This document shows, in pieces, positions 21,852 through 35,956 of a stretch of 64,000 nucleotides of DNA. Made by a program: the position numbers and the translations under genes. Position 1 is the stretch's first letter; each line of letters opens with the position of its first letter. The DNA is from Nissolia schottii (lineage: Eukaryota; Streptophyta; Magnoliopsida; Fabales; Fabaceae), in assembly GCA_003254905.1 (NCBI GenBank), contig QANU01055992.1:29603-93602 (forward strand), in the 5' to 3' direction. The notes under the pieces were generated by a model. It was not told the origin of the DNA. It did not search any database and saw nothing but the letters and a program-made list of their open reading frames with translations.

Positions 21852-23812
21852 TACATTATATTGCTTATTGCCCTCATTTATTTTAATAGAAGTTTATGAG
21901 TAACAGTAAGGCAAGGGCTTTAATGCACAAAAACAGGTGAAAGGCACTGTATCATTAGATTTGGGAGGCATAAAATGAGTGGCCAAGATCTGCGTTGGCA
22001 AGTGTAGTTAGTATGTTAGTCCACTGAATACATATTATTATAGTTGTTCCATTGAAAAAGACGTTTGTGGCTTTGCCATTTTCAGTCACTGTTTCTCAGT
22101 TTTGACTTAATAATTTTATTTCTTCAATGTAAAAGAGATAGGATTTGTTGTGGTTGGGTTCACACTAACAATGGTATTTGACATTGTATTAAAGATAATG
22201 CCGTAACAATCTGGGTAAAACTATGAGGTTAATCAACTGTATGGGGGTAGACAGGAGTAGAGATGATAAATAGTAAAGGGCTTAGGGGTAGCTAGGGGTA
22301 GAGATGATAAGCAGTGACGGGCGTGAGGGGTAACTAGGCTGTAGGCAGTAAAATGTTGGTACTTTTTATAAAGGGTTTGTACCTTATTTTTTGTCAATGT
22401 TAGAACCATTAATCTCACAAGGGTAGAACCCTAAGTATGAAAAACTGAAAAGTAATAGCTTTTGGAACCATTATTCTCACAAGGTTGATACAATGCTAGC
22501 AAAGTTTGGTACCATTTTAACAACAATTGATAGCTTTTGTGCAAGAGTTTTGGAAAGAATATTATTATCTTTTTACTTGTTTCATGTACTCTGATGTAGT
22601 CATGGTGTACACCTTTGATATCTAAAAGATTGGTACCTAAACAAGTTGGTACATTTGTTTACTAAGTTGGCCCTTTTATTTCAAAGGTTGGTACCCATGT
22701 GCTACTTCCATGCAGACAGTAGGCCAAAATGAGAGCAAAGGAGGTATGACTTAATAGAGAAAGTGTGTGATTTGATGGAGAACGCAAATAAGATAAAGGA
22801 ATAGTTTGTTATATATGGAGAAAGTTGAACATGGGTTTGGTTGTGTTGCTATTTTTTTAGCAAATGTTAGTAGTGTTTATTCATACTTAGTACATTTCGT
22901 CACGATGTATTTGTACCATTTGAAACTGAGAATAAATAAGATTTGAATGATCTTATTAAATTAAATAGTAGTTCTTTTAGGCTAGAGAAATGCATAGGAA
23001 TGAAGACAATAACTAAATGATCTTAATTTTACAAGAAAATAAGCCTAATAAAACAGTTCTCTCTATCCATTAATTAATTCTTCCATTAAGTCCCTCCCGA
23101 CACAATCGGTCTCCAGTAAGGATAAACTTGGTATGGAGAAAGTTTGACTAATATGATTGTTATATTTTTAGCAAATCTTAATAGGAAATGTTTATACCAT
23201 TTTGTGATGTTGAGTGTTTGTACCATTTCAAGTCAAGAATAAATAAGATTGAAGATTTGATTTTCTTGTTCTAATGTATAATCTTTAAACAATAATAAAT
23301 CGTGCTTGACATCTTAGACAAAATTGGTTTTTTTTTCAATAGTTGAAATCTTAAGACTGACTTGGTGGCCATACACACACACAATTGATGTCATAAACAA
23401 AAACAAAAACAAAATTATGCACATTGACAACCTGTAATTGTAATTGTAACCATAACCATAACTATAACAATAAATAAATAAAAGTCTCATTTTCTTAATC
23501 AATAAAAGTATATTACAAACAAACTACAAAAATTTGCTGCCTCAAACTATGACAACTACATATTGGGGGCTCTCTCAACACCCACGTCAATGAATATGAA
23601 TTTTGGGTTTAGGAGGAAAAAATGCACTACATTGCCATTCTTAAGGTTATTATCGTTGATGAATAATCTCCACTAGATTCTAGGTCTACCTCCTATTTCA
23701 TTGTTTCTAAAAATGTTGCACTAAATTGCAATATTGTTAGGTCCACGTAACTAGAGAGATTGACTAGAGTGCCTTTCAAGAAATTTTGCTAATCTACCTT
23801 GCAGTTCCTACG
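21852..23812. other. Intergenic AT-rich region
   Basis: About 2 kb with no gene recognised. TTGGTACC/TTTGTACC words recur through 22360-23230 (for example 22358, 22634, 22689 and 22912), suggesting an old, decayed repeat. Confidence 0.4.
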
Positions 23813-25169
23813 CAACGTGTAGCACCCCACTTTTTGCCCGCTATTCTGAGCACTATCTCAAGGTGCTCTTTCTTTGGCACTTGGCCTTTCGGCCATGTGT
23901 TACTACCATCTCGTTCATTTCTTATTCATCATTTCATGTTTAAATAGTATGAAGATCCTTAGAGAAACAAATTCTTTAAGTACCACCGAACTTAATCAAG
24001 AACTCTCCCTTATGACAACCGCAAGCCAAACTCTCGAATGGAAATCTTGTATTTCCTTCACCGATGCGTTCATAACTCCATTAACGTATTCACCATCCAT
24101 CCCTCACTCTCTTATCCTTCTCGCTACTATTGTCATTTCCTTTCTTTTAAAAGAAAATCCTCAAGATAACTCTTCTTTTCCTTGACTAATCGCCTAATGA
24201 ACCACGTGTGTGACGTGTGTCTATCACTTCTTCACCACACAGTGGAAAAACCCAACTTCTTTCAAAAGCAAGAGATTTAAAAAGAAAACCCAATACACAC
24301 CCTAATACTCAAATTAAATAAAATCTTAGGCCACTGGTTTCCTTTTTATCATGTGATACACACGCATCTAAAAACCTACGTCTTGGTTTTCCCTATTTTT
24401 AGAGTAGAAGCCGGTGAACCGAGATACACTTAGGGAATTTCCTTCAACACCTCTCACATTATCCAAATTATATATTGAGAGGAACTTCTATGGGGTCAAC
24501 TGGATGTTTAAAAAGGGCTGAAAACATTTCCCCAGTGGCTAGTTGGCTGATAAGCCCCGGTGAGCCCCATCGGCCAACTGATGGCCTCGGTAACCTCATA
24601 TTCGTGCTTGTATCACCAAGATATGTCTTGTAGTAGATTCAGATGTCATTATAAGGTCCTAAAACACCATTATTTCACCTTAGAATCATCTCATAAAAAT
24701 TTATGTTCTTTTCTCACGCGGGTAACCGTCGTAGTGTTACGCCCGGTCTTTAAAGCCCTTAGATCGTTCCTTTTTGTTATATGAGGACTTCTTAAGACCA
24801 AATATGATTTTTTAAATCCTTTTGTTGAATTAAAATAAATAATTTTACTCACTTAAAATTTATTTTAATTTTTCAGGATCAAAACACCTCTTTTTAGGTC
24901 TCGAAACGACCCATATCGCGCTCGGATCTCCTGTGTGGCGACACGTCGCCGCCACACTTTGCCACCACATGCCAGTGGCCCTCCCCACGTGGCAGCTACA
25001 ACTTACTCAACAATCCATGCGGGCAAACATGTCCATTCACTCACATGTGTTGAAATTGAAGATTTATTTTATAAAGAAACCAAAATCAAACAAAGAAAAC
25101 CATTCTTGCTCATTACTTCTCTATTCTTCTCCAAAAAGCTCTTGTGTTGCTCTCTTTATCAGAAGCTCT

Positions 25170-25667
25170 CCAGCTTCCTCCATGGAAGAACAAAGCTTTC
25201 CCCTCCACCTCTAAGAAGCCACAACCATCACCATGAGTTCACTGCAAAACCGTGATGATCATCATCATCCTCACGGCATCATCATCATCTCCAATTCCAT
25301 CATCATCTCATCATCACTAGCTAATCCTCATTATCCTCATCATAATCATCCTTCTATCACCATGATTTTCATCATCAAGGCAACACAAACTGCAAGCGTC
25401 GTCGTTCAAGGCCACCATAAAGGCCAAAACTGCCATGCATGCATCATCGGCTTCATGGAGATGGACAGCTCCATCCTCCACTTTTTCATCATCAATCTCT
25501 GGGTTCTTGATCTAGATTCTCTCAAGGAAAAATGGGTCTTAGTGGAAAGGGAAGAGCAAGAGAATTCGTTAGCTTTAGGTCGGTTTCCTGGCCCCTCAGA
25601 TGATGGGATTTCGCCTTCAAGAGGAAGGCTAAGTTTTCCAATCTTTTTCTCTATTTTTTGTTGTTGA
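25170..25667 (+). other. Open frame in giant LTR copy A, doubtful
   Basis: The 144-residue frame (25233-25667) begins His/Ile-rich because of an ATCATCATC-type microsatellite and has no recognisable domain. I regard it as probably not a gene. Confidence 0.2.
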
Positions 25668-26299
25668 AAAATCTGAATTATTTGCACGTTGGAAGGCGGT
25701 GCTTGAATGCTTTGATTTGGTCTTGGTTGAGAAAAATTAATTGAGGAAAATTCATACAAGAATTCTAGCTAGGATTGTTAGAGAAATTTTGAGAAATTAT
25801 GAGAAATGATTCTGTTTTAGGTCTGAATTATAAGCTGAGATTTTCAAATTGAAAAACTAACCTCATTTTTGAAATATACACGAAAAATTGAGTGGGAGTG
25901 TTAAGTGTCAAAAATTTTGGAGCCCTCGACGAATTTTTATAGTAAATTTAGTAAAACGACGTTTTCAGGCGAAAAAGGGAGAAACGGGAGCTATCAAAAA
26001 CCTTGGGTTGAAGTCTTGGGCCCTTTGGGTTTTTGATAACTAAAATTCTAAAGAAAATCGGGAATTTCGGGTAAAAACGATATTTTGGGTAACAAGGGTA
26101 AAATTGGAAATTTGAAAATTAGGAGATTTAAGATAAGGATATGAAAACCAAGCCAAGAAGAACGAAGGAAAATCAAAAGCATTCTAAACTAGAAGTTTTT
26201 TGGTCGCAAGAGATTTGCATGTTAGAAGGCGGTGTTAAGAAACTTACAAACCTTCCGTGTGCATGTTTGGATTAGGTGTTTGTTCTCATGAGAAACTAA

Positions 26300-27160
26300 A
26301 TTGTGCCATTGTGTTTTCAAGGATGTTTAAGACAAGAGAGTTTGAGAGGAATTGGTGAACTTTTTACTAAGAAAACTAAGTGTTGAGGTTGTTTGAGCAC
26401 TAGGGGTAAATTTGATTGTTAGGAGAAAATTTAACGAACTTAGGTTTTGTCTCGTGCATGTGAGCTTTAAGAATAAGAAAGATTTTAAGTTAAGAAAAAG
26501 AGGTTTGAGAGTGAATGAGTACATATAATAAATTCGAGTACAAGGGCTTGAACTCAGGGGAAATCAGGGTTTTGAATATAATGTATGTGAGTCTAAAAAA
26601 ATTGGACAAGATCTTAAGATGTGAAAATAAGTTTTGAGAGTACATGAACATATGATATGAATTCGGTTATGATGATCTAAGTAAAGTGAGATTAAGGCTT
26701 TGACCTTAGTAAAGTGAGATTAAGGCTTTGACCTTTGCATGAAAGAATTAAGGAAAATTAAGTGAGATTTCAAGACAAGGAAACAAGATTTTAGAGTAGC
26801 TAGACATGTTAGTCACAATTCGGTGTTAGGCTTTAGAAGTGTTAGGTTTAGGGTTTTGATTCATGTACTTGAGTTTTAGAGGATTTGGATTAGTAGATAG
26901 GTTAAAGAAATGAGTTTTGAGAGTGTATGTACACATAGTACAAATTAGGGTTTTAAAACATAGGTGTAGGTTTAAGGAGTTTTGAGTGAAGTTTAAGCAT
27001 GAGAGAATTGAGTCTGAGAGTGATTGCATATATAATGCAATTTAGGTTTCACATAGAAAGGAATAATAAACTAGGATTTTGAGGACATATGAGAGTCTGA
27101 GAAACTTTAGAGTGGAATTATGTTAAGTAAAGCTAGAAAATCGATAATCAGGAGCAATTA
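26300..27160 (+). repeat. Degenerate minisatellite inside copy A
   Basis: A motif of the type GAGAGTG.ATG.ACATA...AAATT(C/A)GG recurs at about 26506, 26635, 26792, 26917 and 27014, with spacings of 97-157 bases. A shorter perfect duplication (AGTAAAGTGAGATTAAGGCT) lies at about 26687-26730. The array accounts for part of the extra length of copy A. Confidence 0.5.
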
Positions 27161-29134
27161 GGTTTAGGGTTGTAAGTTTGAGGTATTAAGGTGAAAAAGG
27201 GAATCTAAAAGAACTTGAAGGAAGTTGGGGTATCGAGAGTACATAAGGAAAGAAGAAATTTAAGATAAGAGAGAGGTCCGAGTCTTTGAGAGTATAGATA
27301 CCCTGAAAACACCAAGCGCACTTTAGTTACAAGTTTTATGATTATGATTATGTGAATGTGAATGTGATATAGATACACACACACATACACACATATATAT
27401 GTATATATATTTATGCATCATGAGGAATGGGTTGCCATTAGAGCTTTAGGGCAACCTTAGATAACTAGAAGATCAATCAGGTAACTATAAAAAGATAGTA
27501 ACTGAATATAGGGAATAAACAAGATCTTAAGATGGTTCCGACCACAAAGGGTTCGGTATACCAGGAAGATATGTACATAGTTATATAATAGGGAATTCCT
27601 TTCGCTTGGCATGTCTACGGACACGCCCCTCACCAATCTTGAAAGATGGATTAGTTAATATCAAGGAAGCAAGCTTAAATCTGTTGTGAAAAGCTAGAAT
27701 ATGTTTTAATATGCTACTGATAGAAAGTAAATGTCTCAAAGAGAGTGATATGAGGAAAAGGAAAGGATAGGATGGTAGAAGAATGATATGATGAGAGAAT
27801 GATATGAGAGAAAAGGAAAGATATAAAGAAAGAACAAGAGAGTTTAGGCAAAGAATGCAAAATTGCTACAAAAGTAGAATATGTCACTATGAAATATGAG
27901 AATTAGGCCAAGAATGAATACGGAGTCCTCCCCTCGGCTTCTTTGAAAGCCCCTCACCACCTTGCATTCATGGATGGTTACATTTTAAATATGTTTACGC
28001 TAAATGCGTCTGTGACTAGCTACCACATCCGACACGAGCTCTGCCTTAAATACGAATACGAATATGGAGTAGCTTGTACACAGTAAGGGGATGATGGTCC
28101 CACTGGGTACATGGGAAGGAGGATAAGAAGGATGCTACCCCAATGGAAATACCTGACAGGGCGCATAAGAGAACTCCCGGATTCCCTTCATATATGATAT
28201 ATGTGTTATGTGTTATGTGTTATGTGTGTATAATAAATATATGTATATATGTATATGTATGTAGATATAGCATGCGGATTACGCTATAAGGTTACCAGAG
28301 GACGCGATCCAATGTCGCGATACTCAAACGAATAGGTTTAGAAAGCACGAAGACCATATAGGTAATGAAAGATTAGAATTCCCCTATCACTTAGTTAATT
28401 AGATAAAGCTGCTCAAGACTAGTACAGATTTAAAAATGAAATAGGGCCTTTAGTTTTCAATTATTTTATCACCTAGAGATCTCCTGAGTGGCATGAACCA
28501 TAAGTAAATATAAAGAAAAGGTTATTCCCAATAGGATTCCCACTGAGGACGCAAGTTCTCACCCCCATTTATTTATGGTCCAGGATAACAAAGAAATGAT
28601 GTGAAGTCGTTGAGCAGATACAACAAGGTCAACCTTCAATCACAGAAGGAACATGGATCATCATCTTATGCTAGGCAAACAACTATCGTGACAAGCAAAC
28701 GGCCCATCAGATTCAGGCCTGCACATGTGTTATTTTCCTTTTGCCACATGGGAACTGTAGGGCTACACTACGGGCCCTATGCGTAGCTGTACTTGCGGTA
28801 TATACTTATTTATATAGTCAGTTGTGATATGGGTTAACTTTGGACCATTTGGTGTGTATTTATGGATAACAACAACTGTATCGTATTTAAGTCTTTGAAA
28901 AGTTCTCTCAAGTGTTCGAGTTTCCTTGTTTGTATGATTTGTCGTGACACAAGTATAACTCATGTTTTCAAAACCAAGATTTGTAAACAAAGAAAAAAAG
29001 TTTAAATTGGTCTATATTTTTGTATCAACTGTATTTTAAAAGTAAGTCTAAAAGTAACTCAGCCAAGAAGTGACAAACTAATGAGTATTGTTTACGACTT
29101 AACCGTAAACATCTAGCTAAGGTGTTACACAACG

Positions 29135-30390
29135 CACAAAATTTGTATAAATAACACAAACAATGACTAGTGTTTCATGCACTAGGTAATAATTTAAGAA
29201 AAATTGAAAAGTCGCTCATACCAATTCTTGTGCTTCTGTCATTTCTCCATCTAGTAGGTTTTCATACATTGTAGGATCAAACTCTGATGGATGTAGGTGG
29301 TTTCATTAATTTAGGGTACAATGAAATGTTGAGTTTCCAAGAAAAATCAAAACCAAAGGTGACAACTACATGGGATAAAAGAATGACAAGAACTCTGCCC
29401 ATCCTCTAGTTAAGACATCATGCCTGTTGGCGATTCAATCAAACTGAACTTTATGTCTCTTGTCTACAAAATCGATTATAATCTAATCATCACCTAATTG
29501 ATTGACGTAAATATAACAAAACTCCTCGCTAATAATGGCAAATTGCTATAAGAAAGGATGGATAGGATAGTAGTTAAAGCTTGTAAAACATATTTATGGA
29601 ATGGAAATAGTAATATGGAAAAATGATGATAAAGATGAAGATATGGATTACAATGTTGTTGGGCTCTATGTACAACTACCTTCAAACTCGTCCTGCCTAT
29701 GTTGACATTCTTATGGTTGAAGTAACTGATTTTTGCAAAGAAAAGAATGCAAATATCTTAACTGAGTTTTTTATTTCAATGAATAAGCATTGAGTGACTT
29801 GTGCAAAGATCATACAATGTCTTAAATAGGCAATTGTTGAGTAGAATCGGAAGGGGCATGATTCAATTACATTGAATAAAGTGAAGGCTTGTGGTAAACT
29901 ACATTAAATGAATATAGAGGGTGTGTTTTCTAATTCAATAGTTACATTGTGTCAGTATCCAATAAAAATGCTACTGATTGATGATTGGTGTTTGAATTAA
30001 TTGCTATAATAAACACTAAAGTAATTAACCATAGGTACCTACACATTGGAAACAATTTAACACCACCTTGAACTAATGTATCAACCTCTTCATTTACCTG
30101 TTTTGAAATGAGGTGATACATGAGAAGAAGAACACAAAGAGGTGAGAGGAAGAAACCGTCATTTCTATATTTAAAGTGAGTTGTGAGGAAAAAGAGGAAA
30201 AATACCCAAAAGGTAGCAACAATTCAATAAACAGGTATAAATGTTCTGTTTATAATGTACCAATGGTTATCAACTATTTTATTTCTCATATTCTAAACAC
30301 ATTCTTTCGACATGAATTTTTTCCTGTAAATCAAGTTTTAATAATAACAAACAGAATTGTCTTCAAACAGGGTACAAATGCTTCGAAATA
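29135..30390. other. Intergenic AT-rich region
   Basis: No coding signature, RNA gene or mobile-element boundary recognised between giant LTR copy A and the 270-bp tandem array. Confidence 0.4.
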
Positions 30391-31770
30391 ATAAATCTGA
30401 GATGTGCGAATAAGTAACAACTCGTTTCATAGGTGGAGAAAGGTGGGTGCTGTTAATTGGCAAAAAAATCCAAAGAAGGAGGGAAAAAATATAAAACTAA
30501 TTGGACCACAAATTTATTTCTCTAGTGAGTTTGTCTAGAATGTTGGGCAGCAATTTGTTATTTATTATCCTGGATTAACAACATATGAATTTTTATTTAA
30601 GAAAGGTACCCACCTATCAAAATAATGAAGGAGTTTTGTTGTTTGGGAAAGGCCCATGTTGCCAATTGGAAAAACAAAAACCTAACAAGGAGATATATAT
30701 AAATTGGTTTCAATGTATAACTCGTTGACCCACATTGGAATCAGTGAGACTATATTGTTTCCCTGAGCTTATTTGTCTAGAGTGGATTGAGTTTGGGTGG
30801 CAGATTGTTTATTCATTTGACTGGATTAAAAACATTTGGATTTTTATTCAAAAAATGTACCAACTTGTATCAATAATGAATCAATAATACCTAGATAAGT
30901 AACAATGTGTTTTGTTGGTTTAGAAAAAGTCATGTTGCCAATTGGAAAAAAAAGCCAACAAGGAGAAATAAAAATTGGTTTTAATGTAAAAACTAGTTGG
31001 CCCATATAGGAGTGAGTAAAACTATATTATTTCCCTGGTTTGGCTAGAGTGGGTTGAGTTTGGGTGATAGGTTTTTTTTTTTTTTTTACGGTTCATAACC
31101 AGGGTGTCCACCTGGTGCGGTCTTGATGATTAATCCTTTCGCTGGCTTGTAGGCACCTTTAAATGTGGGACAGTTGGCCTGGAGATTTAAATTAAAGTTG
31201 CTCCATATCCAAAGCCAAGGATCAAACCCCTAACATTTGGTTAAGGGAGGATGAGCCCCCTTCCGCTCAACCACACCCCCTGGGTTTGTAGGCTGTTTAT
31301 TTATTGTATTGAATTAACAACATATGAATTTTGATTCAAAAAAGATATCAACTCGTCTCAATAAAGAATCAACAATACCTAGACAAGTAATAACGCGATC
31401 TATTGGTTGAGAAAGGCTCGTGTTGTCAATTGAAAAAAAAACCCAATAAGAAAAAATAAAAATTGGTTTCATTGTTAAACTAGTTGGCCCACATAGGAGT
31501 GAGTGGGACTATATTATTTCCCTGGTCCTATTTGTCTAAAGTGGGTTGAGTTTGGGTGGTAGGTTGTTTGATTTTCCTGGATCAATAACATAGACAGTTT
31601 TATTCAAAAAAAAGGTACCAATACGTCTTAATATTGAATCAACAATACTAAGATAAGTAACAACGTGGTTTGTTGGTTGAGAAAGACTTGTGTTGCCAAT
31701 TCGGAAAAAAACCTAACAATGAGAAATAAAAATTGGTTTCATTGAAAAACAATGTAGACCCAATACTTTG
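30390..31770. repeat. Tandem array, about 270-bp unit, five copies
   Basis: The landmark TGTTGCCAATTGG (variants) falls at 30451, 30658, 30933, 31421 and 31691. The distances are 207, 275, 488 and 270; the 488 gap shrinks to about 274 once the SINE at 31071-31284 is removed. Each unit also carries AAATAAAAATTGGTTT, GGAGTGAGT..ACTATATT, TTTCCCTGG and GGGTTGAGTTTGGGTG. Copies have diverged strongly; no ORF is conserved. Confidence 0.8.
31071..31284 (-). mobile_element. tRNA-derived SINE with poly(A) tail, inserted in the tandem array
   Basis: On the minus strand it begins CCCAGGGGGTGTGGTTGAGCG (A-box-like GTGGTTGAGCGGAAG), has a B-box-like GGTTTGATCCTTGG about 50 bases later, and ends in a run of about 16 A. 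Its 214-bp length equals the excess length of the repeat unit that holds it. The flanking target duplication is imperfect. Confidence 0.75.
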
Positions 31771-33009
31771 TTTGCAAGAATAGTCTTGGTAACTAGTCTA
31801 TATTGGCAACATGAGCCATTAAATATTAGTCTTAAACAACTAGGAAATACTTCCCTAACAATTCACGGGCGCAATTCAACAAAGTTGACCAATTTTTAAG
31901 TTTATGCAAGGAAGCAGAAGTAGCATATATCATGTTTGATTAGGACAATACGAGTATTCGGTCTATGGTGATTGAGGAAAACACACACCAACCTATTCCC
32001 ACAGTCAAAGGGATTTGTCCAAGTTTTTTTATAGGTGCAATGATTGGTCCAACGCTATTATGAACGTTAGGGTAACTAACATTTATGGGCAACAATGTTT
32101 GTTACCCTAACTCTCATAAAAAGCAATAGAGGTAAGAAAATAGAAAATATGTCTACAAAAAATTTATGGTTGCCATGACAAAAAGAACTATCCATAGAAG
32201 AAGATCATTGTAAGGATTCCCAAGAGTGTTCTATCTTGATGAAGCACAATCCTTAACTAATGCTAATACCTGGTTAGCAGGGCCGAGAATTATCCTCAAA
32301 AGAATGTTCATCCTGATAGCTTTGTCATCCAACTGGTTTAACAATGGGATATATAATTAAAGATTAGAAAGCCATCACTACTGAACAAAATAATGCAAAC
32401 ATGGCTTGTATCAATTGGTTATTCTCTAAAATAATAAGTCAGCTCGCCATAGACATCTTGTATGAGACCATAAATTAATATATTTACAAAATGAGTAAAC
32501 CTAACCTGGACGTATTGAGTTACACTTTACCCGAAAGTAGGTGGTAAGCACCATAATGTCACATTCTTAGTTGCTATACCTCTGATTGATCCAGTCCAAT
32601 GGTTGCATGCCCTTCCATGTCTTGGCCAAGATTTCTACAATTTAATAACAAGATTGAGCCGTATTTGCACTAAACCCACAAGGAAAAAGTGTAAGGAAAT
32701 ATATCATACCACTAAGAGCGACACCTACCTTGCTTCCTGTTTGAATTATTGCTTCGTACAACGTTGTAAGAGTGAGACCAATTTACCACTGCAAGTGATT
32801 GCGGAGGAGGAAGAAGTCTCACTAAAGTGTTGAGTTAGCTTTGTAAAGTGGGATAAAGTCATAAAACTTATGGGTTTATTCTAGATTAGATGTTTGATTT
32901 AACAAGGCTAATAGTAGGTAGGTATAGGTGCGCTCATTGTTATCTTTGCAGCAAACGTTTCTGGACTTCTCATCAAATTAGTAAATGTGCTAATGCTAAT
33001 CATAATGGG
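31771..33009. other. Intergenic region
   Basis: No gene recognised. The longest open frame (32603-32833) shows no known domain. Confidence 0.4.
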
Positions 33010-33557
33010 ACTTTTATAACATCCCACTTTTTCCTTAGTAAAGATTTCGCGTAATAAATAAATATATGAGCCATTTATTTAGACTGGGAATTTAAATAAC
33101 CAATTTTGTTTTCCAAAAATGTCAGTTAAGGTAATAGTTCACGATCTCGCAAAATTTCGTGAAATCTGGATCAATTATCTTTAGTCGCCGAAATTTAACT
33201 ACGCATCAAAGGTATCCGTTAAACGCCCTTTTAAGAAAGTTGAGTTACGAATACCTTGGATTAATTTAAATTCCTCATTAGAATAATTACTAGATTAAGA
33301 TGGTATGTTTAGAAAATTTTTAGGATATCCGTACACGAAAAGTGAACGACCAAACACGACCAAATCCACACACCAAAGCCCAAAATTGAAACACACTCTC
33401 GACCACAAAGTTACATAAGTCAACAAAGTCATACTTATCTTCTTCCATGTTACTATTCAAGGTCACTATTCATGATGGCATATTTATCCTATATTTATCT
33501 CTATTTCTTTTAAAATATTTGGCCAAAATTTGGCCAAGACTACACGGCCTTACTCCC

Positions 33558-33567
33558 CTATAAATAG
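33558..33567 (+). promoter_or_regulatory. TATA box of giant LTR copy B
   Basis: CTATAAATAG about 540 bases into the element, followed by a pyrimidine-rich leader (TTTCTCCTAAACACATTC). This is consistent with the U3/R boundary of an LTR. Confidence 0.55.
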
Positions 33568-34344
33568 TCATCCATTTGCTTCCATGTGCATGCATTTGCT
33601 TTCTCCTAAACACATTCATCTCACACACTCTTTTGTTGCTTTCATGTAGCAGAGAAACTGAGCCACACTACACTGCCTCACTACTGCTTTCCCCTTAGTT
33701 TCCTTTTCCAAACCAAGCTCTCCTCACCACTTTTTCTTGCATTTTTCCTCCTCAAAATTGAGTCATCATCTCTTGTTCTCTCAAGTTTTCTCTTGAGTAA
33801 AAGTGACCAAAAACTTTGGAGACACCCAGGCTTCTAGGAACTTTCACTCAGAGCACCACCCATCACTTCAAAAACTTTTCTATAAGTGGGTAACCTTTGA
33901 TGACCACCACTTGAGTGGCCTAGATGTATGAATATTGTTATGTATATGTTTCTAATTTTGTTGTTGTTTTCCTGGAAAACTGCTGGTGTTTATCTGTGAC
34001 ATTGTTAGAATATGAGTATAACTAGGCATAGATAAGGTTTTTGACCTAAAAATGATAATTTCTAGGGGCCACAACAAAAAAGGGAGTTCGATTCTGATGG
34101 TGGTGAGCTTTGGGAATGAGTTTGGCTAAGATGTTAAGGGAGGAGGGTGTAGAGGAGTTTTGATGGTGTATGGTAGTGAAAGGATAGAAGAAAAAGAGAG
34201 TTTAGGAGAGAGGGTAGCATTTTGGGGTTTAGGTTTGAGAGCTTAGAGAAAATGAGAATGTGATAGTTATGGTGGAAACAGGTTAGTATGAGTATGCATG
34301 AGTGTAATAAGAAAACGAGTAAAGTTGTTCAAATATTTTCACGT

Positions 34345-34492
34345 TAGGCAGCTGAGCGATCCTAGTCAGGCAGTTGAGGGATCTGAGAGTTCTAAGGGCA
34401 GCTGAGCGACCCTGGTCAGGCAACTGAGTGACTTGAGAAACCCTAGTCTGCTGAGCGACCAAAGGTAGGGCACTGAGCGACCTGAGAAGTCC
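34345..34492 (+). repeat. CTGAGCGA motif cluster in copy B
   Basis: CTGAGCGA occurs at least four times with further one-base variants (TTGAGGGA, CTGAGTGA), spaced about 15-45 bases apart. The same motif is clustered in copy C in the equivalent orientation. Confidence 0.75.
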
Positions 34493-35587
34493 CGGGTGTA
34501 CGAATATCCCAACAAGCACTATGTCACCCTAATTTATGCATAGGAATTATATGCGATCAATTGTATTTGTGTGCAATATGTTAATATTATACATCATGAG
34601 GAAATGGGTTGTCATTAGAGTGCTAGGACAATCTTAGATAACTAGAAGGACAATCACGTAACTAAGAAAAGATAATATTTGAACATAGGAAACGAATAAA
34701 GATCTTAAGAAGGTTTCAACCACAGTGGGCTCAGAATACCTTGAAGATATATAATTAGTTATATAATAGGAAATCTCCTTCTCTTGGCACGTCAACAAAC
34801 AAGCCCTTCGGCAATCCGACAAGATGAATTGGTTTTTGATGAGAAAGCAGGCTTAGACCTGTTTGAATATCGAAGTCAGATTAAAAAGATGAGTATTTGT
34901 CTCAAGAATAGTGTTATGATATCAAAGTAAATCAAGTCACCAAGAGTGCGAAAAAGTCAAGAAAAATAAAGAAAGTGTTACGAAAGTGTGAGTCCACCCT
35001 TGGTGACGTTGTAAGGGTCGCCCTTCACCATCCTACAAGCAGAATGGTCATTCCCTATCAATATTATATGCTAAATGCATATGTGGTTTGCTACTACTCA
35101 GGTATGAGCTCTACCTGGTTGTCAAGGATACTGAAACAGAGTAAATTGTACACTACAAGGGGACGACGATCCCACTAGGTACAAAGGAGATGGACATAAA
35201 AAGATTAGAAGGATGCTACCTCGATGGAAACACCTGACAAGGCGCATAAGAGTATCACTCAGATCCCTTCATGCATGCTATATGTGATGTATGTATATGA
35301 TGATTTTATATGTATACGATAAGGCAACATCAAGTGACAACAAGTTTCACAAGACGACCCCTGTAAGGTTATGCGATATGAGAATGCATGATCCGATGTC
35401 ACGCTACTCAAGCGATTATGATTAGTAAGCACGTTAAATTTGCTTATGCTAGGTAACACAAAGACTAGAATTCCCAATCACCTAGTAAATTAGATAAAAT
35501 TGCTTAGGATTAACATGGATAATAATAATAAGTAGGATTTTAGTATACTTTGACACATGGAGACCTCATGAGCGGCCTGGATCATAA

Positions 35588-35956
35588 ATGGATCAAAGAC
35601 GGATTGTTCTATCCATAGGGTTTTCACTGAGAACGCAATGTTCTCACCCCCATTCATTTATGATTCTAGGGACAAATGTTGATAACCCCGATGAGACCAG
35701 GGTCCGGGTCTTAAGTTGTAGCTGGTGGACTGATCCCACTACAGAAATCATCACGGAGACCTTCTCATACGTACCTATTGATGCCCCGAGTATTCCCCAG
35801 CCAGCACTCACTCCTACCCTGAATCGACCCATGGATTCGGGTATGCACTCCTCAGCTCTTATCATCATTGAAGATGATGAGTCCGAGCCATACGACAGAG
35901 ATGTGGAGATGAACCCAAACTCAGTCCCTGCCAAGGCATTCCACCAGAGTATTTAA
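35588..35956 (+). other. LTR-borne ORF of giant LTR copy B
   Basis: The ORF lies just after the family-conserved CTCACCCCCATTCATTTATG block, at the same place as the copy C ORF. The frame is 122 residues; the part after 35660 (M-I-L-G-T-N) is more likely real than the start at 35588. It contains a Pro-rich stretch (YVPIDAPSIPQPALTPTL) and an acidic stretch (SSALIIIEDDESEPYDRDVE). These match in order the Pro-rich and acidic parts of the copy C ORF. No known domain is recognised. Function unknown. Confidence 0.4.

Larger units (their letters stand above)
23818..29129 (+). mobile_element. Giant solo-LTR-like element, copy A (5312 bp)
   Basis: Starts TGTAGCACCCCAC and ends GGTGTTACA, with a perfect 5-bp target duplication CAACG on both sides (23813-23817 and 29130-29134). 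It shares blocks in order with copies B and C. One block is near 27420-27660 (TGAGGAATGGGTTG, TTAGATAACTAGAAG, TATATAATAGG). Others are at 28080-28170 (GGATGATGGTCCCACT, AGGCGCATAAGAG-like) and 28545-28585 (CTCACCCCCATTTATTTATG). The block between the 5' end and 27420 is about 2 kb longer than in B or C and includes a degenerate tandem array. No gag, RT or integrase is present. A TG...CA unit with a 5-bp duplication is best explained as a solo LTR. Confidence 0.8.

Noticed and set aside
35644..35934. Minus-strand frame opposite the copy B ORF
   Set aside because: Shadow of the plus-strand ORF, which has the family-conserved upstream block.
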